64,000 bases of DNA, taken from Karstenula rhodostoma CBS 690.94. Taxonomy: Eukaryota > Ascomycota > Dothideomycetes > Pleosporales > Didymosphaeriaceae. The position numbers and the translations under genes are program-made. The stretch is from the NCBI GenBank assembly GCA_010093485.1, contig MU001509.1, forward strand, positions 366,256 through 430,255, written 5' to 3'. The notes under the pieces were generated by a model. That model was not told where the DNA came from. It made no database searches and saw only the letters and a program-made list of their open reading frames with translations. Positions 1 to 8,390 of this stretch are shown piece by piece (within the stretch, counting starts at the first letter, position 1; each line of letters opens with the position of its first letter).

Positions 1-192
1 CGTCTCGTACCATAGGAGGTGGTACCCCACCTAATATAATGTACAAAATATTAGTCCGCACCTCAGTTTTTCACCGATGTGTCTCGACCCTTCGACACCA
101 CCACTCTTCGTAGATCGTCAGGTACCCTTGCCTTCCAATGCACGCAAATGTTCGGAATTCCACCTATGCAGATTTTAACACCGTATCATGCA
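1..192. other. left edge, no gene recognised
   Basis: Between the window edge and the stop codon of the first gene I see no open frame with recognisable features and no RNA gene. It probably contains the 3' flank of the MAM3-like gene. Confidence 0.4.
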
Positions 193-2671
193 TCAGCTCT
201 TGTCACCAAGCAGCGGCTGATCCTCTTCGCTTCCACCTGCACCCCCCTTCTTCTTCTTACCTCGGTTCTTACGCTTCTTCTTGCTGTTGCTTGCGCCTTG
301 CGAGTCGTTCTGAGTGCCCTCTGTATCCGTGTTTGTATTCTCTTTCTGGTCTTGAGCACCGTCAGCTTGCGCAAGCACAGTCTCAGAGTCACTCGAACTG
401 GTAGTCTCCAATACGATCTTCCTCATGCCGTTGGCTTCCACAATGTTCTCAGAGATACTCCCGCTGCGAGCTGTGTGTCGCTTCTTCGGAGGACTGCGCG
501 ATGGTGATGGGGATCGGCGGAGCGATGCTACCGTGCTAACAGACTGCGATCGATATTTAGAGCGGCTACGGTCATCCTCGGGGGTTCCGTTGCTCTCCAT
601 AGCTATCTTCGAGTTCTCATTCGCCTGGTGGGATTTCGGCGAGGTTGGGGGCTCATCATCAGCTGCATTTGATCTGGGGTGGTCATCTTTCCAAGACATA
701 CGATCAGCGGCCATGGTTCCGTAACCCACGGCAACACTGTGTACTCCATCGCTCGCTTCGCGCCCTATAGGTTTTACGTTAGCTTGTTCTACTGTGCAAG
801 AACAAGTACAGCAACATACCTGCAGATTCCAACAATCCCTCTCCCACGCCTCCTTGAGGCGCATGCGCTGATTGCACACTGATTTCTGAACTGGTAGGCC
901 TATGGTTCTCAGGGATAGTATTGGGGATGCCATTGCCGACGGCCTGTTTGATCTTGACAGTGCCGATACGTGTTGCTTTAGGACGGCTGGCAACATTCGA
1001 AGGGCCTAAATGTTTTAGGTGCTGTCTGATCTCCGGGTCGTCGCTACGGATGCCTCGGGTCGTGGCTCGGTCCAAAGAGCGACCAGCTGCCCCACTGCTT
1101 TTGCGACGCAGAAGGAAAGTCGTAGCCTTGGGAGCAGTGCTTTCTTGGAGTGACAGTCTCTTCCCAGAGCCGCCCTCGGGCTGTTCCACCGGGAGCTCTC
1201 CGTTCTCGACCGCGTCAGAATGTTTCTGAGAAGGATCGGCAAGGATTTCGCCTTTTGGTATGCGCGTGCGGGGTGCGGGGTGGATTCGACGAATGGCCTA
1301 TAGTTTGTTAGCGGTTGGCTCGAGCATTCAACAAACAGCGATCGGGAACGCACCTTATGAACATCAACGAAGACATCCGACTCGTCGATGATCTCTTCAC
1401 CGATGAGCTCCTCGATGACGTCTTCAAGGGTTACAACACCAACAGCGCCAAAGGAGTCGCCAGGGAAGTCAGAGACCAGGACCATGTGTGATTTCCCTTC
1501 TTGGAAGAAGTTGATGATATCCAAGCAGCTGGTCTCCGGGCGCGTCTCGGGGAGGGTCGCCAAGGCGAAATCGCGTACGCGCAGGGCATCCTCGGGATCG
1601 TACGTAATGAGCATCTTGACGAGAAGCATGCCCACGAAATTGTCTGGGTTTTCGGGCGTGTGGATCGGAATGCGCGAGTAACCGGCAGACAGTATGTTCT
1701 CCATCATCTTCTCGTCCAGCACAGTATCAGACGACATGGTGAAAACATCATCCATGGGCGTCATAATGTTCCCAACAGGCTTGGCCTTCAGATCCAGTAC
1801 GGCAGAGATGATGGTGACTTCATCTTGGTTGAGGCGGTCGTCCGGACTGGTGCCGAGCGTCTTGTGGAGCGTGACAAGCGTCTTCAGACCGGCCTTTTTG
1901 TAGGTGGTCCCGTGGTCTTCTCCGAGAAGATAGTCCAAGAGTTTCGCGGTGGGCCAAGCAACGGGTGCCATGACGTACATGAGAGCGAGAACGACGGGTG
2001 CCATCCAAGCCCCGATGGGCAGGCCATAGCGGACGCAGATGGACTGGGGAACGACCTCTCCGAAGATGACTGCATGCGGTCAGATGTTGAAGGCTTCAAC
2101 TCAACATGAATGCTTACCGATCAAGACGGTGGAGCTCAGGACAGCAGGCCAGCCTCCACCGAGCGACCTATCAAGCACGATGGGCAGCGTCTCGTTGGTA
2201 ATAACATTGCTCAGCAGCAGTGTCACCAGAACCCAGTGTTTCCCCCTCTTGAGCAGACGCAGCACCCTAGTTGCGTTCTTTCGCTCCGATCCTTCGCCGG
2301 ACGACGCGATGACTTGGAGGTAGATTTCATCCTGGCCCATTAAGCTGTGGGTGCGTTGTTTAGCTATTGCGCATGGCTTGGTACGGCCACTGGGGTACTT
2401 ACGCGATGGTCAGGCCGGCGAACACTCCTCCGCCGAAGACGAGGGCGATGGCAATGCCCAGGTACAGCCAGAGGCTCGCGTCGGCGGGCGACTTGGGCAG
2501 GTCCTCATCGGCGAGGGTGTGGATGGCGCCCTGGTGGAAGAGGGGTATGGCTTTTACCACGGGCGCGAGGCCGTAGATGAGGGCGAGCCGGGCGATGTTG
2601 ATGGGGCCATGACGCGCCCACGGTCGAACATCAGCGGCGCCTCTTGAGCGAACGGAGCTGACGGAGCTCAT
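193..2671 (-). CDS. MAM3: MAM3/CNNM-family DUF21-CBS membrane protein
   Basis: Five exons (2671-2403, 2344-2118, 2069-1354, 1297-820, 764-193) join in frame to 753 codons. The N-terminal half is a DUF21 transmembrane module: exon 1 ends in a membrane segment, exon 2 continues with [14 protein letters not shown], and exon 3 opens with [16 protein letters not shown], the signature of the CNNM/Mam3/CorC family. A CBS pair follows ([12 protein letters not shown] ... [20 protein letters not shown]). The C-terminal tail is Ser/Arg-rich and ends in a Lys/Gly-rich stretch. Yeast Mam3 is a vacuolar membrane protein linked to Mn and Mg homeostasis, and CNNM proteins affect Mg transport; the same role here is inferred. 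The ATG at 2669-2671 was chosen over an upstream in-frame ATG because the protein then starts just before the conserved region. It is divergent from the next gene. Confidence 0.92.
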
Positions 2672-3239
2672 GGCCGATGCCACAGCTTCTCGGGCGTGTT
2701 GGGAACGCGGAATTGGGGGAGAGAGGAGGCAATGGGCGGCGCGTTGGGGAAGCGAATCGAGCGTCGCCGCAAAGATGAGGAAGTCGCGAGAAAAGTGGGG
2801 CCGTGCGTCGTGCGTCAATACGACAAAACAGGCGCACAAACAAGCCTAGTCCTGGGCAGCTGGCGTTACTGAAGATCTTCTCTTCTCCTCAGTGATGCGT
2901 CATTGCACGCCCCAGCATCGGTGCGTATTCTGCCTGACACTGAGTGCACGGCATTGCAGCATCACGGCCTTCTCGGGATCTTCGTCATCGTGCCTTGCCG
3001 AGCACTCTCGAACCACGCCCGAAACGGCTCACGGGCCGATCGCTGTCACGTGCCGTTTGCGGGGATACCTTCGCTTGGCCGTGGTAAACTCCGGCTGGGG
3101 CACTAGGCTGCGGTAACCCGCAAGTAGCCGTCGTAGGAGTGTTTGTTCGGCAATGCCACAACTCTGCTCGTCCCGCCGCCCGCTCAGCTGCCCCGGACTT
3201 TTGCTTTCCTCTGGAACATGTAACTGCAGCAAGTAGACA
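2672..3239. promoter_or_regulatory. shared divergent promoter region
   Basis: This 568-bp interval separates the start codons of the MAM3-like gene (minus) and the BCKDH E1-beta gene (plus). No other gene is visible, so it must hold both promoters and 5' leaders. No specific factor site was assigned. Confidence 0.6.
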
Positions 3240-4553
3240 ATGGCCGCAAAAAGCCCCTCCATCCGCGCCCTCTCGAGGTATCTCTTGCGTCCGCAAGCTG
3301 TCCCGCACGCGACATGCCGCCAACAACGCACTCCCAAACGGCACTCTTCTGCAGTAGCCGGAGCACGCCTCAACGGCCCTATTGAATATGACACCACGCC
3401 GCTGCTATACCACACTTCCAAAGCCGCTCTCACGAACCCGGAACTGCCTGAAGACGTACGCAAGGGCCAAACAAAGCGCATCAATCTGTATCAAGCCGTG
3501 AACGAGGCCCTCCGCCATGCTCTGCAATCAGACGAAAGAGTATTAGTGTTTGGCGAAGATGTGCAGTTTGGCGGTGTTTTCAGGGCCACCATGAACCTCG
3601 CGAGCGACTTCGGGACGGAACGCGTCTTCAACACGCCGCTGAGCGAGCAGGGTCTTGTCGGCTTTGCCATCGGTGCTGCCAGCGAGGGCATGAAGCCGGT
3701 CGCCGAGATCCAGTTTGCCGACTACGTCTACCCTGCCTTTGACCAGATTGTCAACGAGGCGGCCAAATACAGATACATGGCGGGAGCGACTCAAGTGCAT
3801 TGCGGAGGTCTGGTCGTCCGCATGCCGACCGGCGTGGTAGGACACGGTGGCCTGTGGGTGACTCGATATTCAGCATGACATGTAGAGGCTAACGAGTACC
3901 GTAGGTACCACTCTCAGTCCCCCGAAGCACTCTTTACCCACATTCCCGGCCTCCACGTTGTCATCCCTCGCTCGCCCACCCAAGCCAAAGGCCTCCTCCT
4001 CTCCGCCATCCGTACAAACGACCCCATCATCTTCATGGAGCCCAAGATTCTCTATCGCGCATCCATCGAACAAGTCCCCGTCGATCCGTTCTACCTCCCT
4101 CTTGACAAGGCGGAAATCCTGAAAACCGGCAAAGACATCACCATTGTCTCCTACGGCCAGCCATTGTACACTTGCTCAGCAGCGATAACAGCAGCAGAAA
4201 AAGACTTTGGGTGCAGCGTTGAGTTGATTGACCTGCGAACGATATACCCCTGGGATCGCGAGACCGTCCTCGACAGTGTAAAGAAGACCGGAAGGGCGAT
4301 TGTAGTCCACGAAAGCATGCAGAATGCGGGCGTTGGTGCTGAGGTGGCGGCCACGATCCAGGAGAAGGCCTTCTTGAGGTTAGAGGCACCGGTAAAGAGA
4401 GTAACAGGGTGGGCGACATTCACAGGCTTGATGTTCGAACCACTGATAGTGCCGGATGTCACGAGTGAGTATCTTCCCCGCGGAAAAATTTCGCTGGAAT
4501 GCTAACAGAGTGCAGGAGTTTACGACGCTATCAAAAAGACATTAGATTACTAG
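3240..4553 (+). CDS. BCKDHB: branched-chain 2-oxoacid dehydrogenase E1 component, beta subunit
   Basis: Three exons (3240-3853, 3905-4464, 4516-4553) give 403 residues. The first ~35 residues are basic and hydroxylated, as in a mitochondrial presequence. The transketolase pyrimidine-binding fold follows ([52 protein letters not shown]), then the E1-beta C-terminal domain ([44 protein letters not shown]). VGHGGL joined across intron 1 to YHSQSPEA matches BCKDHB rather than pyruvate dehydrogenase E1-beta. The enzyme, with E1-alpha, decarboxylates the 2-oxo acids of Leu, Ile and Val in the mitochondrial matrix. Both introns are 51 nt with GCTAAC branch sites; the last exon encodes only about 12 residues plus the stop. 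Confidence 0.95.
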
Positions 4554-4858
4554 ATATAAATTCAAAAGCTATAAAAACCAGGGTGCGGTCTCCAACCCGC
4601 TCACGAGATCCGCAACCTTGCCCACAATCAACTCCGTGAAGTTCCAACATAGCTTTCCAATCACCCTCCGCTTGAAATCCAAGACTAAAAAGACGTCCAG
4701 CTAGCCCCCATGTATTCGCATCATCTACGCTAGACCCCACAGCTCGGCACGAAGCGATGTACCCACCGCACACTCTAACCCCGTCCCCCGCCAGCTGCAC
4801 AAAATCCCACCAAAAACAACATGTCCGCCACCTTCCCCTAAAACACAAAAAAGAAAGC
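4554..4858. other. intergenic, 3' flanks and Pol III terminator
   Basis: No gene is seen. Near 4843-4856 the minus strand reads TTTCTTTTTT just beyond the tRNA-Phe 3' end, a standard Pol III termination signal. The rest is the 3' flank of the E1-beta gene. Confidence 0.6.
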
Positions 4859-4878
4859 TGTCGCTTCTGTGGATCGAA

Positions 4879-4933
4879 CTGTTACAATGTTAGACATTGG
4901 TCCAATGCCAGTATAGAGGTTGTTATCACTCAC
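4879..4933 (-). other. GT-AG, spliceosomal-like intron between T stem and T loop of tRNA-Phe
   Basis: 55 nt, starts GTGAGT, has a perfect fungal branch site TCTAAC about 12 nt before the terminal CAG. It splits CTGTG from TTCGATC. Because the intron ends in G, the DNA still reads GTTCGATCC, so a B-box-like sequence survives. Confidence 0.74.
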
Positions 4934-4939
4934 CACAGT

Positions 4940-4989
4940 CTAGTATATATTAGCGCGGATCCGCATTTGTGATTGATGGTTCAACTTAC
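4940..4989 (-). other. GT-AG, spliceosomal-like intron in tRNA-Phe variable loop
   Basis: 50 nt, starts GTAAGT, has GCTAAT about 12 nt before the terminal TAG. Length and signals match protein-gene introns nearby. Removing it joins AGGT to A and lets the T stem follow at the correct spacing. Confidence 0.72.
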
Positions 4990-4999
4990 ACCTCCAGAT

Positions 5000-5040
5000 G
5001 TACATTCGAATTGAACCAAAGTTTGCCGCTGAGCGGATTG
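5000..5040 (-). other. canonical tRNA intron of tRNA-Phe (position 37/38)
   Basis: 41 nt inserted directly after G37, the standard eukaryotic site cut by the tRNA splicing endonuclease. The intron contains TTC runs that can pair with the GAA anticodon, as required for the bulge-helix-bulge form. It does not have GT-AG ends. Confidence 0.8.
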
Positions 5041-5484
5041 CTTCAGTCTGGCGCTCTCCCAAGTGAGCTAAAGCGACTGTTGCTTGATGACTAAATTCTA
5101 AAAAGAGTGCACTATATACCAGACCAAAAAGCAGCGGGCTCGAGCCGCGGCACCTGTACGATTGCGGAGACGGGTGGGTCCCAGGTAAACGAACGGACTG
5201 GGCAAAGAGGATACCAAACAAAGCACTCACACACACTGATGTAAGACTACGCGATTATACTACCTACCTACCGCCGCTTCACACGCCCATCCATAGTCCC
5301 CCCTCCCCGCCATTTCCATGCGTATTCAAACCGCCCCACCGCCCTTCTCATCCCCATCCCACCATGCGCCTCACCGACCCACCTCAGCCCACCCCTTCTC
5401 CACAACGTGCTGTGCTCTACAGTGCGAGACAAGACAGCTACATAACCCCCTCTCCCACCCAACCGTTTCTATGGCAGCGCGCCT

Positions 5485-5585
5485 GGCTCAATGGTCTAGT
5501 GGTATGATTGTCGCTTCGGGATTTTGCGCCTGGATCCTTCGGATCTATATGTGACAGGCCCCGGGTTCGAATCCCGGTTGAGCCC
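5485..5585 (+). tRNA. tRNA-Pro (CGG) with one canonical intron
   Basis: Acceptor GGCTCAA (5485-5491) pairs with TTGAGCC (5578-5584), discriminator C. D arm contains the A-box-like TGGTCTAGTGG. The anticodon stem GTCGC (5510-5514) pairs with GTGAC (5551-5555) with one G-U. The loop gives anticodon CGG at 5517-5519. A 29-nt intron (about 5521-5549) lies after the base 3' of the anticodon. T arm CCGGG-TTCGAAT-CCCGG is intact. Seven Ts at 5589-5595 form a Pol III terminator. Confidence 0.95.
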
Positions 5586-7115
5586 GCGTTTTTTTGGTGG
5601 TGTGGTGGTGTGGGACTGTGGGGTGGTGTGTTTTTTCCTGTGTACTGACTGTATATACCCCAGTCCATCGCTCCGATCATTGTGAATGTAAGGCAGACCA
5701 AAAGCCACCCTGCCCAGCCCAATTCACCCACCAATCCCCACCACCCTCTCCCCCACAACCTCCGACCCCCCGCCCAACCCCCCCGATCTCCTCAACCCGG
5801 AACCCATACACATCCTCAAACCCCAGCGCCTCCCCATCTCCCCCAGACAGCCGTCACATAGTAAAACACACCCCGCCCGTCGCCCCAACCATTTCAACCA
5901 TCCGCACCTTCCAAAAGTCCGTTCCCAGACCGCTGCGTCTATACGAAGAGAACCTCGCTTCCAGCGCTTTCTGCGAGCGTGGGGTCAGCGTTGTGCTGAG
6001 CATGTACGCGGTCCAGGACGGGAGGCAGGGGGCGGCGTAGTGGGTGATGAGATTGGGGATGGGAATGGTGGAGTGGGGACCTAGAGCTGCGGACGAGGTG
6101 TAGGCGGTGATGGGGGCGGTGGCAAGGGTGAAGGTGTATGGTGAGGGTGGGAGTGATGATCGGGGCTGGGGTGTGTAGGTGTGTGTATGTGTGGGTATGG
6201 GTATGTGTGTAGATATATACGTGTATGGGTATGTATATATACAAGTATATATGTGTAGGTGTGTGCGTATAAGTTTAGGCAGGCACGAGGAGTATATATA
6301 GTAGGGCTATGGGGGAGTGTATGTGGAGAGAGATTGGGGAATCGGAGGGGATGTCGTGCGGGAACGCTCGGGTGGATTAGTGATGGTCAGCGCCGATCAC
6401 GGCCGCGGTAGCGGTATCGAAGGTTTGTTGGCATGCCATCTCTTACGATGACTTTAGGATGCTACAAAGTTATTCATTAGATGATAGACTATAAATTTAA
6501 ATGCAAATACCCCTTTATGCCCTTGCATTCGGTTCGTGAGATGAAGGTTTGCGCGCCGGTCCCTTCGCCCATCACAAGACAACTACTACCAACTTAGCAA
6601 CAACCTCCCTTCCAATTCTTTTGTTTCTCCCAGGTGCTGTTGCAATCTGTGTTATCTGTTTACGTTCATATGTGGGACCTGCAAGTCGACTAGAAGTACG
6701 CTACGTCCTTAACACAGGAGCGGTAAAACAGGAGGCGCTATAATCAAGGTTTGTTGAATATTAGCAGTCTGTGCTAGCTGCTTCTTGCTCAGACAAACCA
6801 GAAATAACAGGTTCAACGGTTGGCATTGCATTTTCCTTCCTTGACTAGACTACACGAACGGGACAGGTTTCCAATGCGAAAAACTTGCGAGCAATCTTTA
6901 CGGACACCACAAGACACCGTTTCATCTACTAATTTTCGTCCGCACTTCCGCTTCTCGAGCTAGCATTAAGGGCACAGATACGTAACCATTCTCAGCTAGA
7001 CTTTTGCCAGTGCACAGCTGACGTAAAAATAAATGTCGCCAGTACTCTCGAGGAACTCCTCTCCACTACACCGAGGTCAATGTATTTCTTCCACGGCAGA
7101 TTGCAAGCTGACTTA
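5586..7115. other. gene-poor intergenic stretch with GT-rich microsatellite
   Basis: No supported gene. Directly after the tRNA-Pro terminator is a TGG/GTG-rich run (about 5594-5635). About 6155-6265 is an imperfect TG/TATG microsatellite whose translations are meaningless His/Thr or Tyr/Ile repeats. The rest, to the prenyltransferase stop, shows nothing I recognise. Confidence 0.6.
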
Positions 7116-8390
7116 CTAAATCTTCCTCAACATTTCCACATAATTTTCCATCTGCGGCAGCATCTTATCCGCGTTTTTTCTTGTGGCGAAGGGCCTGCGC
7201 AATCGTCGCAGAACTTTCGCGTCGTTCTTGCAAAACGACGCAGGCGAGATGTACACCATGGGGGTCGTTGGCTTGCCCGCCTTAACGGTGAAGTAGAAAC
7301 CTGGACCCGCGCGCTCTACTTCAGATGGCAATTCCGCTGGTGCATCTCCAATGAAGATGTGCCACAAGTCTTTCACATCTGCAATCGCCTCTGCAGTGTA
7401 CATCGCCATATCGTATCTTCCCCCCAGCATGAGCGCATCCATAAGATACTCAACAGACGTGTTTGGTGCGCGCGTATATATTTTGATGCGCGACTGCTGG
7501 GGGGAAACCAGATCGAATGAGAAGATGCCAACGTCCATCTTCCACTTCGCTGCCACTTCGTGGAGATACTCCAGCATCGGCTCGCACCGCAGCGACGCGT
7601 ATTGCTCCGCAGGCAGCGAGCGGATCGCCCTCACAACAACATCGAGATTCGACACGCCGAGCTCTTGTGCCCGCAAACCAGGGAAAATGTACAGCTTGAT
7701 GATGGGCCCGTTTCGATCGATATCCCTCGTGACGAACGTGCCCGCGACGGGCGCAAGCTCGAAATGCAGTTTCTTGGGCATCTTCACGCGGCCCAGCTCG
7801 CTCGGCAGAACAGTGGCCGTGAAGTGGTTGTACCATTCCAGATCCAGACCTGACACCCAACCCTGGCTGTCCAAGTGCTTTATCCAAGCGTTGGTCTCAT
7901 TCCGATTAAAAGGATCGGCCTCCGTGCCAGCCATGGGCCCAATAGGCTCGAAGAACGTCCGGACCACGCCTTTGCCTTCGAGTCCCCACTCCCATGACAG
8001 GTCAAGTGGCGTACCGTCTGGTGCCTGCGGGCTCTTCCATCGCAGGTGCCCGTTCGCATCGGGCGTCGGGTCGAGCTCGGGGACGATTTGGATGGCGTAG
8101 AAGAGCAGCTCGTTGTACTGCTCTGCTTTGGAGTACCCGGCGTACTTGAGCAGCTCGGCTAGTTGGCTGCCGGTTTTGTCCCACCAGAATTGGTGTTCGG
8201 GCTTGCGGAAGTGGATGGTGGAGCTTATAATGTCGAAAGGCTGCTTGGTATCGGTACGGCCGGTTCTTGAGATAACTTGTGACGTGAGCACTTTTCGCTT
8301 GAGAGTGCTGATGGAACCGTTGCTGGTTTTTGTGAGATAGTTCACAGCGTGTTCAATCGAACTCTCGACCGAAACTGCACTTGGAGCCAT
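7116..8390 (-). CDS. DMATS-type aromatic prenyltransferase
   Basis: Single exon of 424 residues, normal for the dimethylallyltryptophan synthase (ABBA) family. Family landmarks: an N-terminal FWWDKTGSQLAELL block, the substrate-site block DGTPLDLSWEWG (126-136), and the alternating basic/Tyr diphosphate-shield strands such as KLHFELAP, IIKLYIFPG, RIKIYTRAP and GFYFTVKAGKP. These enzymes move a dimethylallyl group from DMAPP to tryptophan, tyrosine or related aromatics in secondary metabolism. In the indole enzymes a conserved Glu in the TP-E-SW block binds the indole NH; here this position appears to be Asp130, so the substrate may not be a plain indole (inference). No backbone NRPS or PKS gene lies within several kb on either side, so it is an orphan in this window. 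Confidence 0.9.
   Translation of the reverse strand: MAPSAVSVESSIEHAVNYLTKTSNGSISTLKRKVLTSQVISRTGRTDTKQPFDIISSTIHFRKPEHQFWWDKTGSQLAELLKYAGYSKAEQYNELLFYAIQIVPELDPTPDANGHLRWKSPQAPDGTPLDLSWEWGLEGKGVVRTFFEPIGPMAGTEADPFNRNETNAWIKHLDSQGWVSGLDLEWYNHFTATVLPSELGRVKMPKKLHFELAPVAGTFVTRDIDRNGPIIKLYIFPGLRAQELGVSNLDVVVRAIRSLPAEQYASLRCEPMLEYLHEVAAKWKMDVGIFSFDLVSPQQSRIKIYTRAPNTSVEYLMDALMLGGRYDMAMYTAEAIADVKDLWHIFIGDAPAELPSEVERAGPGFYFTVKAGKPTTPMVYISPASFCKNDAKVLRRLRRPFATRKNADKMLPQMENYVEMLRKI

Larger units (their letters stand above)
4859..5077 (-). tRNA. tRNA-Phe (GAA) interrupted by three introns, two of them spliceosomal-like
   Basis: Exonic blocks are 5077-5041, 4999-4990, 4939-4934 and 4878-4859. Joined, they make 73 nt: acceptor GTCGCTT pairs perfectly with AAGCGAC, D stem GCTC/GAGC, anticodon stem CCAGA/TCTGG with loop CTGAAGA (anticodon GAA, G37), 5-nt variable loop, T stem CTGTG/CACAG with loop TTCGATC, discriminator A. 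The body is very close to yeast tRNA-Phe. Interruption 1 (41 nt) sits at the canonical 37/38 site. Interruptions 2 and 3 lie in the variable loop and between T stem and T loop. They begin GTAAGT and GTGAGT, carry GCTAAT and TCTAAC, and end TAG and CAG, like spliceosomal introns of neighbouring genes. T-rich DNA follows the 3' end. Taken without these introns the locus would look like a 5' half-pseudogene. Confidence 0.88.

Noticed and set aside
4934..5077. tRNA-Phe 5'-half pseudogene
   Set aside because: First impression, because the expected T arm does not follow the anticodon arm. The missing T stem, T loop and acceptor strand were found downstream, separated by two GT-AG insertions, and pair perfectly.
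5939..6244. His/Thr-rich frame and Pro-rich frames near 5.6-6.2 kb
   Set aside because: They translate a TG/GT microsatellite and pyrimidine-rich DNA; no domain or codon signal.
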